Assembly: GCA_021014945.1 (NCBI GenBank)
Contig: MU266618.1
Location: forward strand, 1-30,518
Direction of reading: 5' to 3'
DNA length: 30,518 nucleotides
Source: Leucogyrophana mollusca
Lineage: Eukaryota; Basidiomycota; Agaricomycetes; Boletales
The notes beneath the pieces are model-generated. The model made no database searches. It saw only the letters and a program-made list of their open reading frames with translations, and was not told where the DNA came from. How positions within the stretch are numbered: the first letter of the stretch is position 1; every line of letters begins with the position of its first letter. Position numbers and translations under genes: made by a program. Of this stretch, positions 20,403 to 30,518 are shown piece by piece.

Positions 20403-21778
20403 TCATAGTACTCCCCCGGCTGCCTTGACCACTTCCAGCCCCTCCGCCTCCCTCCCCATTTTCCGAGGACCCATTACCGCCGCGTCTGTGAGTGCTTCCA
20501 TTCGCGACGTCTCCCGCCGGAGGTACTCAACTAAGTTGGACATGAGTGCAGGATAGGGTAGATATCTGTTAAAGGGTGTGATAGGGGAAGATCAGTAACT
20601 CAGACAAGCGCAACCAAACCAAATGAAACGAGCAGTGTAGCTAGGGCGGACGAGACTGGACTTAAGGACCAAACCGAGCCGAAAACAGGAGCAAAATCGT
20701 TTCGCAGAGAAAAGGCGAAGTAAAACTCACCTGTCGCTCTCCCCTCTCGGGAAATCACACACCCCGCTCTCGTCATCCTTTGACTCCTCAGCCTCGATGC
20801 CTCCATTCTTATCTACTTTCTTCACGCTCTCAACAAGGCCACCCACGAGGTTCACTGAGCGGCGGAACCCTTCTTGTCCTCCGTTCTCTCCAAGGTCGAT
20901 CCCCCTCGCCCCTCTCCCTCCCAACAAATTCCGCCAAATCGCCCCTGCCATCTCCGCATCTCCCCGAACGAGTCCCAAATCAAGCGCAATTCCCAGCCCC
21001 GCCCACTGTTCGCGAAATATCTTCATCTGCCGCGTGACGACGCGCTCGGGTGCTTGGGCTCGGCGGTGTGCTTTCAATTCGGCGCGGGTAAGGGAGGATG
21101 GCGGGGGTGGAATCGGGGTGTGGTAGAATGTAGACACGGAGTATGGAGAGAGGTAGGCCGGGGAAGTTGGGTCAAGATATTTGGTGGCTGAAGGTGCAGA
21201 TGGGGAAGAGGGCGGTAATCGTGGTGGTAAGACGCCTGGCTGGAGGACTGCCCGGACGCGTTCTTCGACGTCCTGGAAAAAATGATCGATGAGCCCTTGG
21301 ATGTGTTGCGAGCCATGCGGCGCAGGGAGCGCACGGAGGCGAACAGTCAACAACCAAACGTGAAGGTTTGTTATGGTAAACCACGACTGGAATGTAGCAG
21401 GGAGTGCACATTCTATTCAACCGCATATTAGCTTGGAGGGGCACGGGATAGTGGAAGAGACGTGCCATTCCGCCAAAATTGAGCCTGCTCATCCGCACGG
21501 GACGCACAAAATGAATTATATAGGTAAAGGGCGCGTCTGTTCGCGAGTTGCTGGGGGGAGCCGTAGCCTAGGACGCGTGCAACCCCGAGGAAGACGGATA
21601 GTAAAGCGGGTGACGATTTTACTTTTTTAGTGAGCCAAGATTGTTGAGGTGAAGTTGGTGCTGGCCCTGGTGTCATGTTCGATGCAATAAGACGAGCTCG
21701 CGGCAGGGATGCGGTGAAAGAAAGACGAGCGAAACGTTGAGCCGCCAAACGGCGAGCAAGTAGCTGACGGCTTATCAT
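20403..21778 (-). CDS. CBP3: Ubiquinol-cytochrome c chaperone CBP3 (UQCC1 family)
   Basis: Three exons: complement(20403-20565, 20731-21412, 21466-21778), 385 residues. CBP3 acts in mitochondria, where with CBP6 it binds the mitoribosome and newly made cytochrome b for assembly of complex III. The N-terminus is rich in Arg, Ala, Leu and Ser without acidic residues (MISRQLLARRLAAQRFARL), as expected for a targeting presequence. The chaperone domain spans about 50-250: SWLTKKVKSSP, VLGYGSPQQLANRRALYLY, FQSWFTITNLHVWLLTVRL, IDHFFQDVEERVR and RQMKIFREQWAGLG. The C-terminal exon carries YPALMSNLVEYLRRE, typical of the family. The first intron must use a GC donor (gcacgt at 21465) to restore NECALPATFQSW. 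Interior low-complexity Pro/Ser and Gly/Glu insertions are lineage-specific. Confidence 0.92.
21413..21465 (-). other. GC-AG intron of CBP3
   Basis: The 53-base intron begins gcacgt and ends aatag, with a branch-like ctaat. The nearest GT (gtctct, four bases downstream) would shift the frame and destroy the strongly conserved FQSWFTITNLHVW segment. Confidence 0.75.
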
Positions 21779-22270
21779 CGTGTGGTCGGGTTTGAGTGCG
21801 GCTTGATGCTTTGTTCGTTTCCTAGCGCAGCAATCGAGCAGCGAGTTACTAGTAGTACGAGAGCCTTTGCGTCCGATTCGTTCAGCTCATCGGTCAGTAA
21901 TTTTCCTCGTTGAATGCGACACGCTGACTCACCTGAAAGTTAATGATATTGGGGACAGAGAGCACAGCCAGCACGGAACTGAGAATTAGCTTGGCGTGAA
22001 CGTATAGAATATTCTATAATATCTCAAGCTCAGAGTGTGGCGGATGAGACGAGGGGCGAAAGCAGGAACAACAGTCGGGAACAGTTACGGGAATTGACAG
22101 CTCGCCGAAGGTGTTTGGGGTCTTGCACCTGACAGGCCGATCCGGGACCACATCTTGCAATCGAAATCATGACCAAACGTTTTTATTCGAATGTTGTACA
22201 AGATGAGATGCCAGAAATACAGCTACAGTACATGACCGGTCGCCCGAGTACAACCCACCGCTCTCATTCT
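21779..22270. other. Intergenic, CBP3 promoter and GH16 3' region
   Basis: About 490 bases separating the CBP3 start codon from the GH16 stop codon. AT-rich around 22000-22025; I see no gene, RNA or repeat in it. Confidence 0.5.
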
Positions 22271-23928
22271 CTACTCGTAGATGTTGATGGAAGAGAACTG
22301 GAAGTAAGCATCGGTGAAGGCGCTTGGGTTCGCTACACAAGACTGTCAGTACGAATAGGCAAGCCAGCGGCAACGCATACTCACCGTTTACGTAGTCTGT
22401 ACGGGAAACGGAAGTGAGCTTCAGGAAAGTACGAAGAAGAATATGTGCTTACCGGTGCAAGTCGAAGGGCAGCCCGATGCAGCGTACACAGCAGAGTTAC
22501 CAGCCCAGTCACCGCCTGAGGACTTGGTAAATACCACGACAAGCACCGTGCCAATCAAAACTTACAGAAAGTCAGGTTGATAATGATGTTGTTGGCATCG
22601 AAGTGGGTTGCAAGATCGCAGTCGGTGTTGGGGAAGTAAGCCGCGGGAGTGCCCTTAAAGCACATCATCATCAGGGATCTCGAAAGTGTTGCCGAAGTAA
22701 TAGCCGCATACCCAGTTGCTCGTGTCAACGGTCGACGCACCACTAGTGGCATCAGTCGGGGCGGATGTATCTCCACGCTCCCAGAACCAAATGCTAATAT
22801 AGTCGGTCGTACGCTCAATTGCGTACCTGTGTGCGGAAATAATGAAACCCGAGCACTTGCAATGCCAAAACCAGCTTACCATCCTCCACCGACATTGTTG
22901 AAGCCGGGCCCAAAGCTGTTGTCGTCTTCGGTGAGCTGAACACCACATCCAGCATTGCCGTTGACGGTCGCGTCACAGTCGGTCCCTACGGTAGTTCTGG
23001 TAAATTTAGTCAGATCCCAGGAAACCAATAGAAGCCGAGGCAGATAATGACGCACCCCAACTGGTCAACGCCACTTGCTGGAATTTCGCAGTCTATCCAG
23101 CGTAATTGATTAGCCGTATTCCATCAATCACCCGCCACAAACTTACCCGGGCTGGTGTGAAGAGTCGACTGGTTCGGCGTCACATCATTTACACCCTCAA
23201 CGATATCGACTTCACCCTAAAGATGTTCTGTCAGATGCTGGGCTAGCACAGCGAGATAGGATGAACGTACACCATCGGGCCAGTTGGACGTGTCTGATTC
23301 CCAGACAGCCTGTTACGGTATATGAGATCAGCTGCAGCCCCACCGGCACGTGCAGATGCACGGATGCCGAACTCACCGGCCAGGTGCTACGATAACGTGC
23401 GGAAAGTCATCAGCTGAAGCCTTCCGGACACGGCAAGAACGCTATCACTCACCCACATCCCTGGGGCATGTGCTGCATATCAAAGCTGTAGCAGATCATT
23501 AGGTGGGTCACCGCCCAGATAAGATTAAGATAACCTACACGGCAACATGCGTAGTGTACGCGTTGTTCGACTGAATTCTGACCGAGTTCCTTCCAGCAGC
23601 ACCGGTTGCGATCACGGTGGTGTCGTCCGCGCGCATTATGAACGTGTCGCTCGTCGCGTATGTCAAGTTCAGACTCTGCGCCGTCGCCATGTCGACATAG
23701 GTACTGCACCAAAGCAAGAACGAGGCCTGGTCAGTCACCACATACATAAAACGTAGCTGCTGGCGCTCACACATCACCATCGGTAGGGTCCGGAATAGCC
23801 TCAAAGGTGAACGAGGTATAGAAGTCGTTGCCGACGATGCTGTCGCTGAGGGTGTACGTAGCACCTCCGAGCACGCTCCCGGCGAGCGAGGCGAGGGCAA
23901 TGTATCCAGCGGCGAGCTTGAAGACCAT
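22271..23928 (-). CDS. Secreted GH16 endo-beta-glucanase (laminarinase-like)
   Basis: Thirteen exons: complement(22271-22332, 22385-22396, 22453-22515, 22566-22653, 22712-22826, 22880-22996, 23056-23092, 23147-23216, 23271-23309, 23377-23386, 23453-23485, 23539-23703, 23771-23928), 322 residues. A signal peptide (about 1-21, MVFKLAAGYIALASLAGSVLG) directs secretion. The jelly-roll domain covers the rest: NDFYTSFTFEAIPDPTDGD, YVDMATAQSL, GRNSVRIQS, HMPQGCGTWPAVWESD, the catalytic signature GEVDIVEG (nucleophile about E137, acid/base about E142), AYFPNTDCDLATHF, NNIIINLTFCGDWAG and a final AYFQFSSINIY. It should cut beta-1,3 or mixed beta-1,3/1,4-glucan, either in the fungal wall or in plant material; the exact specificity cannot be read. 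Two micro-exons of 10 and 12 bases are needed. Confidence 0.93.
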
Positions 23929-24634
23929 GGTGACTTGAGTGCTGAGACTGAGAAAAGACGAGGTCGACCTGACTCTCAACACCCTGCGAGAGCCCAGTAT
24001 TTATGTGCGCTCCCTTGGAGGACAGAGTGTTATTCTGGTTTTGCACGTGAGGATATCATGAGTCGCAGAATGCAGTTGCCATCACGGTGGAACAGGACCC
24101 GAGAAGGGAGTTCGAAGGAAATGGGAAAAGAGCATAGATTTTCCGAGCGGGTTGTGCTGGAGTGGCAATCGTGAGCGAGCGCGGATGAAAGGGTCACGCA
24201 CCCCCAAACCCAAAAGAGGCCAAAGAACCATTGGTCCACATGTGCGACGGCGTCAGAGATACTAATTGTCGCGCATCCGGGGCTGACTTTGGAAAACAGG
24301 GATGGTGAAGTTTGACGGGATGAGGGGAAGAGACGATGTACCGATCGGTTACCTGCGCGACAACGGCATGTGGGTGACCAGCTGTCGATCCACTGGCTGG
24401 ACAGAATCGGTGTGAACCGATTGTGCGCTGGCTGCCAAATGAGAGTGTGAACTCCAAACAGGAGTAGAACGACGCACCTTACGCTGCGCATCTTAATGGA
24501 GGGCCGGGCCTGTCGCGTGGAGATGTACTATAATTGTCTGTTTTAGCGGACGCTATTGCTTCGTTGTCTGCCTCATGTGAAGTCAGAAACTGAGAGATAG
24601 CCTACCTTTGAGAACATGTGCGGAAGCACCGGAG

Positions 24635-26842
24635 TGATCACTCCGAGGAGGTAGGGAAGACGCCGAAGGTCAGTTGCTTAACAGCGTCACTTCTCGCCCA
24701 GAAGGATACTTGACACAGAAGCTCGAGAGGTAGTCATAAGGAGGTCATATGCAACATCCAGCGCACTTCGGTCCCTCAGAACTTGAAAACGCTTCCAGAT
24801 TTCATATCCACGGTCACGGTCAAGGGCCAGAGGGTAACAGCAGATGAATGAGCCAGTAACATAAAATGCTATATGGGAGTAAAGTCCTGGCTACAATACA
24901 TCAATGTATCATGATCAAAAGCTAAGACAGTTAAACTCTCGCACGATACCTTCGCAAACTCAACGATGACGCTGGCCCAGCGAGACTTGGCCACGTAGCA
25001 CCGTGCCTCCGGGTGTTACCCAGCACTACCAGCCACCGTTGCTGGTTCGGAAGACTCGCACCATCAAAGATGATGTGATTTCGCCCTGCATGACTATTCA
25101 GGACCGTCGAAACTTGCCAGAGGAGCATGTGGCCGGAAGCAGGGGTGGAATCAAAGGCTAGAAATATGGCTCGGAACACGAAGCCTACCTTGGGACTAAA
25201 ACAGGCTTAATGGCAGTTAAGAGCCGAATGCCGGGAGTGAGTTCTCGTTGGAAGTATTACAGAAGTCGTTGGAGGCCTCGTATCCATTGTTATTGTACGC
25301 GTGAAGCCTTGAATCGAAGTGGAAAGCAAGACGCTTACCCACTAGTTCTGTGCAGATTGGGCAAATTTTACACACACGTGATCTAAACGCCATTCCTGTC
25401 CGCGTACGCGTCTGGCGTTGGGCTCAATCTCATCCTCACCCAACCCGAATCTCAGCTTGCGAAGCATAAATCTGGTCTATTCAGAGTGCAACCTGGTTTC
25501 ATAAATCTCTGCACTTATAAATTTGTCCTCCACAGTCTTGGAGAGTTCAAATTCATCGGCGAGTGACTGGGCGGAATCCACTCTCAGGCTGATGGACGCC
25601 GCTCGATCCGGGTTCTATTCTTTCCCGCGTGAGGTCATGGGAAGCACCTCCAGCATACGTCAGCAGTACGATCTGGAGTCTGCTATTATGAAGTCGTGCA
25701 TGGCGGCCCGAATCGAAAAGATAGAGTTAAAATGAACAGCGGGGCGATCAGTCCGACGAGGGTCGGTAGCAGTCACCTCCATAGCGCCGGAACAACTCTA
25801 CCCAAGATCGCATAATGGTCAGATCGGCGTGACGCGTCCAGTGCTCACGTCCAGACTTGTATTGTGGGGACAAGACGAGGTGGAAGAACGGTAAAGCCTT
25901 CTTCCCCCACAAACCGGCACAAAGTCGAGTTAGGGTTATTCCGAGAGGGTTGTCATATGGACTCACCGCTGGCGAGGGTGTCACCAAAGCACCGATTAGA
26001 TTTCTGCATCCGAGAGCTGCGCGTCTCTTGCCGAAGCTACCTGTGCAGAAAAGTTTAACTTCGGTGCGATCAATCCGACGGAGATGAAACGGCTTGAGTT
26101 TATTGCGGGCCCTCGATGTATTGCCTCTGCTCCCACATAATCTAAACTAGTGCTCTCTGCTGGTCCAATCGCCAGCCCCGACAGAATACGATTTCCTGAG
26201 CGCTCGAGTGCCAGCATGCCAAGAACGAGATTTGAATGGCGAAGATGGTGCCATACCCAAGGGCCACTGACGCCACAAGTTTTCCATGGCGGGTGCTTTG
26301 TTTCATTGAAGTCGCAAGCATACAAAAAATCGTAGGCTTTCTGGGCCCTCAGGTCGCAAACCCCACAAGATAACCAAAAACAACAACACGATCGGTCGGC
26401 CCACACTCTTGAGATCTCTCCCATATAACACAGGGTCCCGCGAGCCTCGAGTACTTGTATTTGAGTTGGGCACGCTTCTTGATCGTGTGAAGCCGGAGTT
26501 AAGAGCCAAAAATGAGAAGAACGTCGAGTGGGTGAGAGGGGCAACGAGTATTTTGGATTCCGAAAGGATCAATCCGAGGAAGCGATCGTAACAAGGCGTT
26601 GGAGGATCTGGAGTACCAAAACCGAGCAGAATGTCTGAGAAGCTCGCCCTCTCGCACCAGGAATTCCGATTCTTGTGATGTCGTCGGATGTATCCAACTC
26701 TCGGATGGTAAAATGATCGTGCGGAGGGAGAGGGACGAAGTATTAGGCCACTTCCTCGGGGGCGCATGGCGTGCAGAAAGCAAAAAAGGCGGAGGCTGAG
26801 ACTGGACCAGGCGGAAATCAAGAGTTGGAATGACCAGTCCGA
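24635..26842 (-). repeat. Five dispersed copies of a motif reading tcgga-ytgatc on the minus strand
   Basis: Plus-strand copies are gtgatcactccgaggag (24634-24650), gcgatcagtccgacgag (about 25744-25760), gcgatcaatccgacgg (26066-26081), ggatcaatccgagga (26566-26580) and a weaker gaccagtccgaac (26832-26844). Read on the minus strand they can encode similar peptides such as LGVITP, VGLIAP and LGLILS. This suggests related exon remnants, but copies are short and chance similarity is not excluded. Confidence 0.35.
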
Positions 26843-27264
26843 ACATTCAACAAGGTGAAAAATGAGTCGACTCAAGGATGAGGCCCAAGAGGAGGATATT
26901 CGATGTCTGCGTTGATGGCCATGTTTTGTCCGATGTTTATGACTTTGATACAGTCCTGAGGCAGCTCCTTGAGCCCGCGAAGGGAGAAGGCTACTCACCT
27001 TCACGGTTCCACCCAGCGCAGGACACGATTGACCGGGTCATCTCTGGGGTAGCCTTGCCCATCTTCGACTTACCGAGCGTCATGCCGACAATCCGTTGGC
27101 CTGTCGTGGTCATGGCCCAAAGCCAGCAGAGTGAAATGATAGGATCCGGTGGGATTTTAAAGGCACTTTAGAGTCTTGAATAGGACCCCCGCGTATTGGT
27201 ATAAATGTCCTATCCAAAATCGCCAAATTTTGGCCTTTCCGTCCTTACTGATTTGGCTCAGTTC

Positions 27265-27436
27265 CGTCCGCATTTTACTCGGACCTCGATTTTTGCCCCG
27301 CCATCCGTCCGCCAAAAGGATACTACCTCAATTCACGAGCACCTCGTCCGCCTGGCAGGATACGACTTTGGATTACGAGGGATCCGTCCGCACAGCAGGA
27401 TATGACCTCAGATCGCGAGGGATCCGTCCGCACAAA
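27265..27436 (+). repeat. Minisatellite, about five units of 39-41 bases
   Basis: The anchor cgtccg starts at 27265, 27306, 27345, 27385 and 27425, giving periods of 41, 39, 40 and 40. The unit runs roughly cgtccgcacagcaggatat, then gacctcagat and cgcgagggatc. The last two full units are most alike, the first most diverged. No gene is associated with it. Confidence 0.85.
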
Positions 27437-27534
27437 CAGAGAGAGGACAGTGGGTAGAATGCTATAGTATGACTAGTGTACGAAGGGAGGTATATGTATT
27501 AGTAGTCAATAAAAAGTAAAAAAAGGGATGCCAA

Positions 27535-30229
27535 TCAGATATCTTCGTCACCGCTGAAGGTATCCTCTTCGCCGTCGACGCCCTCTGCCCCCGATTCTTC
27601 TGCATCATCGGCGCCGTTTGGCAATGCATCTGCAACCACCGGCCCTCCCCCACGGCGGGCTTTGATAAGAAGCTGTACGGCGGCGTGAACAGCGTGAATC
27701 CTGTGGCACAATGCTTGCATAATACCCGTAGAGAAGGGACAGAGTGTGACTAAGGTGAAAGGGTGGGCGTTGTCGGTTTCGATGGAACGAATGATGATGT
27801 CGCGCGAGGCTGTTGCGAAGGAGAATATGATATGCGTTTGCGGGATACGCATGAAGGACGAGGCGCCTAGAGGAGGGCAAGACATGGATGAATAGGTGCA
27901 TCCGAATGATAAGCGGAAAACACGGATGTTGACGTATGATGGAATCCCCACACGATTCACGCAGGGTATCCAACAATGTTGTGATCCACGGCCGCCGCTA
28001 TTAGTGTACATTGTCAGAACTAGGGTGTGGAGAAGTATCAGCAATGAAGGTGATCGCAAAACCGCACAAAGCTCACCTTCACCCAGTAAGATCTCAGGTT
28101 GATCTTTCTGTTTTCCCGGTTTCAGAACAGCAACGAAGTGACCAGGTGCGAGAGGTGTGAAGTCGGTGATATTTGCATTGTGCATATTTGCATGCACGTC
28201 CTGAAGGTGGGCAAACGCCGGTTCACGGTAACGAGCAAATTTCTGTCGTGACAGTGTAAGTACTCAATTGGGGACCAGAGATGGCAGTTGTACTCACAGT
28301 AGCAGCGGTATCCTGGAGTGTACTCCTCTGCATTTCACGCGTGCTTGTCTTCCCATTATTCAGTGCGTAAACACCTGTATGTCGAATCTTTCGATTTGCG
28401 CCCGATGTTGTGTGTTGCACATCAGGTACAAGTGCCGCTAGGCGCTTTGTGAGTGCCTCACGCACTGACATCTCTGGTTCGGTGCTGTTCACGGAGCCGG
28501 GGGGTGGCACTTGTGTTGCAACCTCCAATAGACGGTTCACTTGCCGAACAGCTTTGGCAGTCGATTGCGGCTGATGATGGCGTCGGATGGCAACCAGGCT
28601 ATCACGCTCAAGTGCCAGGGTGGTGGGGTTGACAAACTGTATTTCGCTGGAGGGCGGGGCCGTGACTTGGGCAGTTCCGGTGGAGGGCGGGGCCATGACT
28701 TGTGCAGTTCCAGTAGAAGATGACATCTGCTGTGACTTTTGCGAATTCAATGACTAACCCAACTGTTGCTGTGCCTCTCGACTTACCATTGCGTCTTCTG
28801 CAGCTTGGCGGTGCTTTTCCACCTCCGCTATGGCTATCTGCTCGTCAGACGGCATTGAATCAGGTAGGGACATACTGATAAACATGTCAGGTCTGTATCA
28901 GATGTCATTGACTGAGGGGATCACACTTACATTGCGAAGGTTTTGTCAGCATCATCGGCAGCAAGTGCCATTTCACAAGTCTCAACTTCCTCCTCGACAT
29001 TCGGGGTGAGTGGTGCTGCAGCGTACAACTGGAGAAGGTCAAAGAGAGTCTGTGGCCTCCGAGGTTGAGTCTTCGGCATGCCTTTCGTATTCGGGGGCTT
29101 CGGAGGGGTGTATGATTCAAGCATAGACTGTGCATCAATGCCAACTGCAGCGAGCAGCTGTGTAACCTCTTTGAAAGCCTCGTTCGAAGCTTTCTCCAGC
29201 TCTGAGTCGGTGGGCCAAGTCATCAGGGCTGCTGTGTCGAGATCTGGTGCATTGAAGTAGGTGTGATGATATCCTGCAGCCGTCTGATTTGCTTGCTCTT
29301 CCGGAGTAAGATGCTGAAAGGCTCCGACCATGAGTGCTTGAAGTTTCCGCTCGAGGAGAAGCATATCTGCAAAATTGAAGTCCTTCTTGAGGTGTCGCAG
29401 TAAGCCGAATATGTGCTCGCATGGTTCGGTCGAGTGCATCCAAGGAAGCAATGGATATGTTGGATAGTACCTGCGGTATACGAGGACAAGCTGGAGGAGA
29501 CTATCACATAGAGTGACGAAGATGTCATACGACTCTCGGGAAATGAGGTTGATTTGCGCATTATGGTCTGGATTCTGTGCGACGTGACTCTGCCAGGCCA
29601 TCAGGAAGAAGCGGGCTCGCATAACCATCTTGGCACGAACGACGTGGCTAATGTTCCGGTTTTGCCAGGCGTCTATGAGTTCTCCGAGCACGAATAGGTA
29701 CGTAGAAAGCGCCGTATGCTCAGAGAAGTGCTTCATGTTGAAGTCTAAAGTTTCAGCGGATAAAAAACGGGCAGCAGCACGATCATCTTGCTTGTCGACG
29801 CCTTCAACATCGCGATGAAAGAGGGGGCCCGACGCATGGTCAGCAATGTCACGAATCATCTTGTAGTGCATGGGAAAGTTCCCGAGTGCAAGTAGTCGTG
29901 CCCCAGTGAACAGCTGATTTCGAGCTGTTTTCGCACCATGCTTCGAGTCTTGGACAGCAACTGTCGGCCGTCCATGGAATAGTGGAATGTTCAGTTCGAG
30001 AGTGCACTTAGGAACCTTGTTTGGGATGCCGTAGATGTATATCGAGTGTGCGGATGCAACAATGATCCGCTGTGCCCCTCGCTCGGTTTCTGTTCCATCT
30101 GCGGCGATGGAGACAGCGTGGAGTCCAGCAGCACGCATCATCTGGGTCAGATCCGAATGCATGTGAGAAAGCGATTCCGCGGTATCTGTGGAGCTGCGAG
30201 CAACGGTGTCGATCTTGATGTGATCTGTG
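27535..30229 (-). CDS. Transposase-like protein, 5' end unresolved
   Basis: Exons recovered: complement(27535-28019, 28077-28242, 28298-28729, 28787-28874, 28931-30229). The gene continues upstream through an acceptor at about 30230, and its start is either in the last 290 bases or beyond the window. The large exon has a transposase-like core: an acidic residue in IAADGTETERGAQRI, another in AVQDSKHGAKTARNQLFTGARLL, and a glutamate in LPWMHSTEPCEHIFGLLRHL, a possible DDE-type (RNase H-like) triad. I recall similar proteins as a large, expanded family in Agaricomycetes, but cannot name the superfamily. Downstream exons encode a Ser/Pro/Gln linker, a conserved LAPGHFVAVLK domain and an acidic tail ending DTFSGDEDI. 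The reading frame appears intact. No terminal repeats were identified. Confidence 0.6.
28648..28713 (-). repeat. Two-copy 33-base repeat in the transposase-like gene
   Basis: tggagggcggggcc begins at 28648 and again at 28681; the two 33-base copies are nearly identical and encode STGTAQV(M/T)APP twice, in a low-complexity linker. Confidence 0.8.
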
Positions 30230-30518
30230 CTAGAAAACAAACACAAACCAACACCCCAGACTCCAACGGAACACACAACAGAGATCGGTTGGGTAGTCTG
30301 GTTGTTCGTGGGATGGATACACTTGCTACCACCCAAAAGTCCAGTCAAGGGAGTAATAGGATGAGCGCTACTCTGTTAACCAAGAATGATCAACAAAAGC
30401 AGGTTGGAGAGCGACAATAGAATAACGTCAGTCAACAAGTGACCAACAGGCCGTAATGCGTAAAACCGTAGACGTGAATATACCGGATAATGACAACGTG
30501 GGTGAAGATCAATCTGGA
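30230..30518 (-). other. Upstream part of the transposase-like gene, partial
   Basis: The minus-strand frame of the large exon stays open to 30348 but lacks a convincing ATG, and a pyrimidine-rich tract ending in tag at 30230-30240 looks like a splice acceptor. Part of this stretch is therefore probably intron and one or more upstream exons. I could not fix their boundaries. Confidence 0.35.

Larger units (their letters stand above)
23929..27534. other. 3.6-kb gap without recognised gene, contains dispersed short repeats
   Basis: Open frames reach 233 codons (26303-27004, minus) and 153 codons (24030-24491, minus), but none shows a domain I recognise and several alternative frames are equally open. 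A short motif recurs five times (separate entry) and a minisatellite occupies 27.26-27.43 kb. The proximal part must contain the GH16 promoter. A decayed or fast-evolving multi-exon gene on the minus strand cannot be excluded. Confidence 0.4.

Noticed and set aside
24030..24491. 153-codon minus-strand open frame with a hydrophobic start as a secreted protein
   Set aside because: The hydrophobic stretch is short and interrupted, no family is recognised, and it overlaps the GH16 promoter region.
1..30518. tRNA, rRNA or CRISPR arrays
   Set aside because: Scanning for T-loop-like sequence, rRNA-like blocks and regularly spaced direct repeats gave nothing convincing; the only regular array is the minisatellite at 27.3 kb.

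Overview
The window looks like nuclear DNA of a filamentous basidiomycete (Agaricomycetes type). Every recognisable protein only becomes continuous after removing many short GT-AG introns of about 50-65 bases. The protein families (GH89, GH16, CBP3, allantoicase, a biotin-dependent urea carboxylase) and a transposase-like gene with Agaricomycete-style features fit this. I rebuilt exon models by hand from reading frames, splice-site sequences and recalled family motifs. All complete models keep frame and end on a stop, but none has transcript support.

Layout: bases 1-293 hold duplicated palindromic modules flanked by a short inverted repeat. 965-3315 (minus) is a secreted alpha-N-acetylglucosaminidase. 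3781-5198 and 6833-8633 (both minus) are tandem paralogs of a cysteine-rich, single-pass cell-surface protein with the same nine-exon plan. 10762-15573 (plus) is a 20-exon urea carboxylase. It is convergent, with a 97-base gap, with an allantoicase at 15671-17255 (minus). 20403-21778 (minus) is the cytochrome bc1 assembly chaperone CBP3. 22271-23928 (minus) is a secreted GH16 glucanase with 13 exons. 27535-30229 (minus, 5' end unresolved) is a transposase-like gene. The gaps at 17.3-20.4 kb and 23.9-27.5 kb contain no recognisable gene but do contain degenerate repeats and a 40-base minisatellite.

Functionally, the clearest link is ureide nitrogen use: allantoicase releases urea from allantoate, and urea carboxylase converts urea to allophanate. 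The carboxylase starts directly at its biotin carboxylase domain, without the allophanate hydrolase (amidase) half fused to it in yeast DUR1,2, and no amidase is present in the window. The other notable signal is the paralogous pair of putative surface proteins, whose extracellular cores are conserved while their cytoplasmic tails differ.
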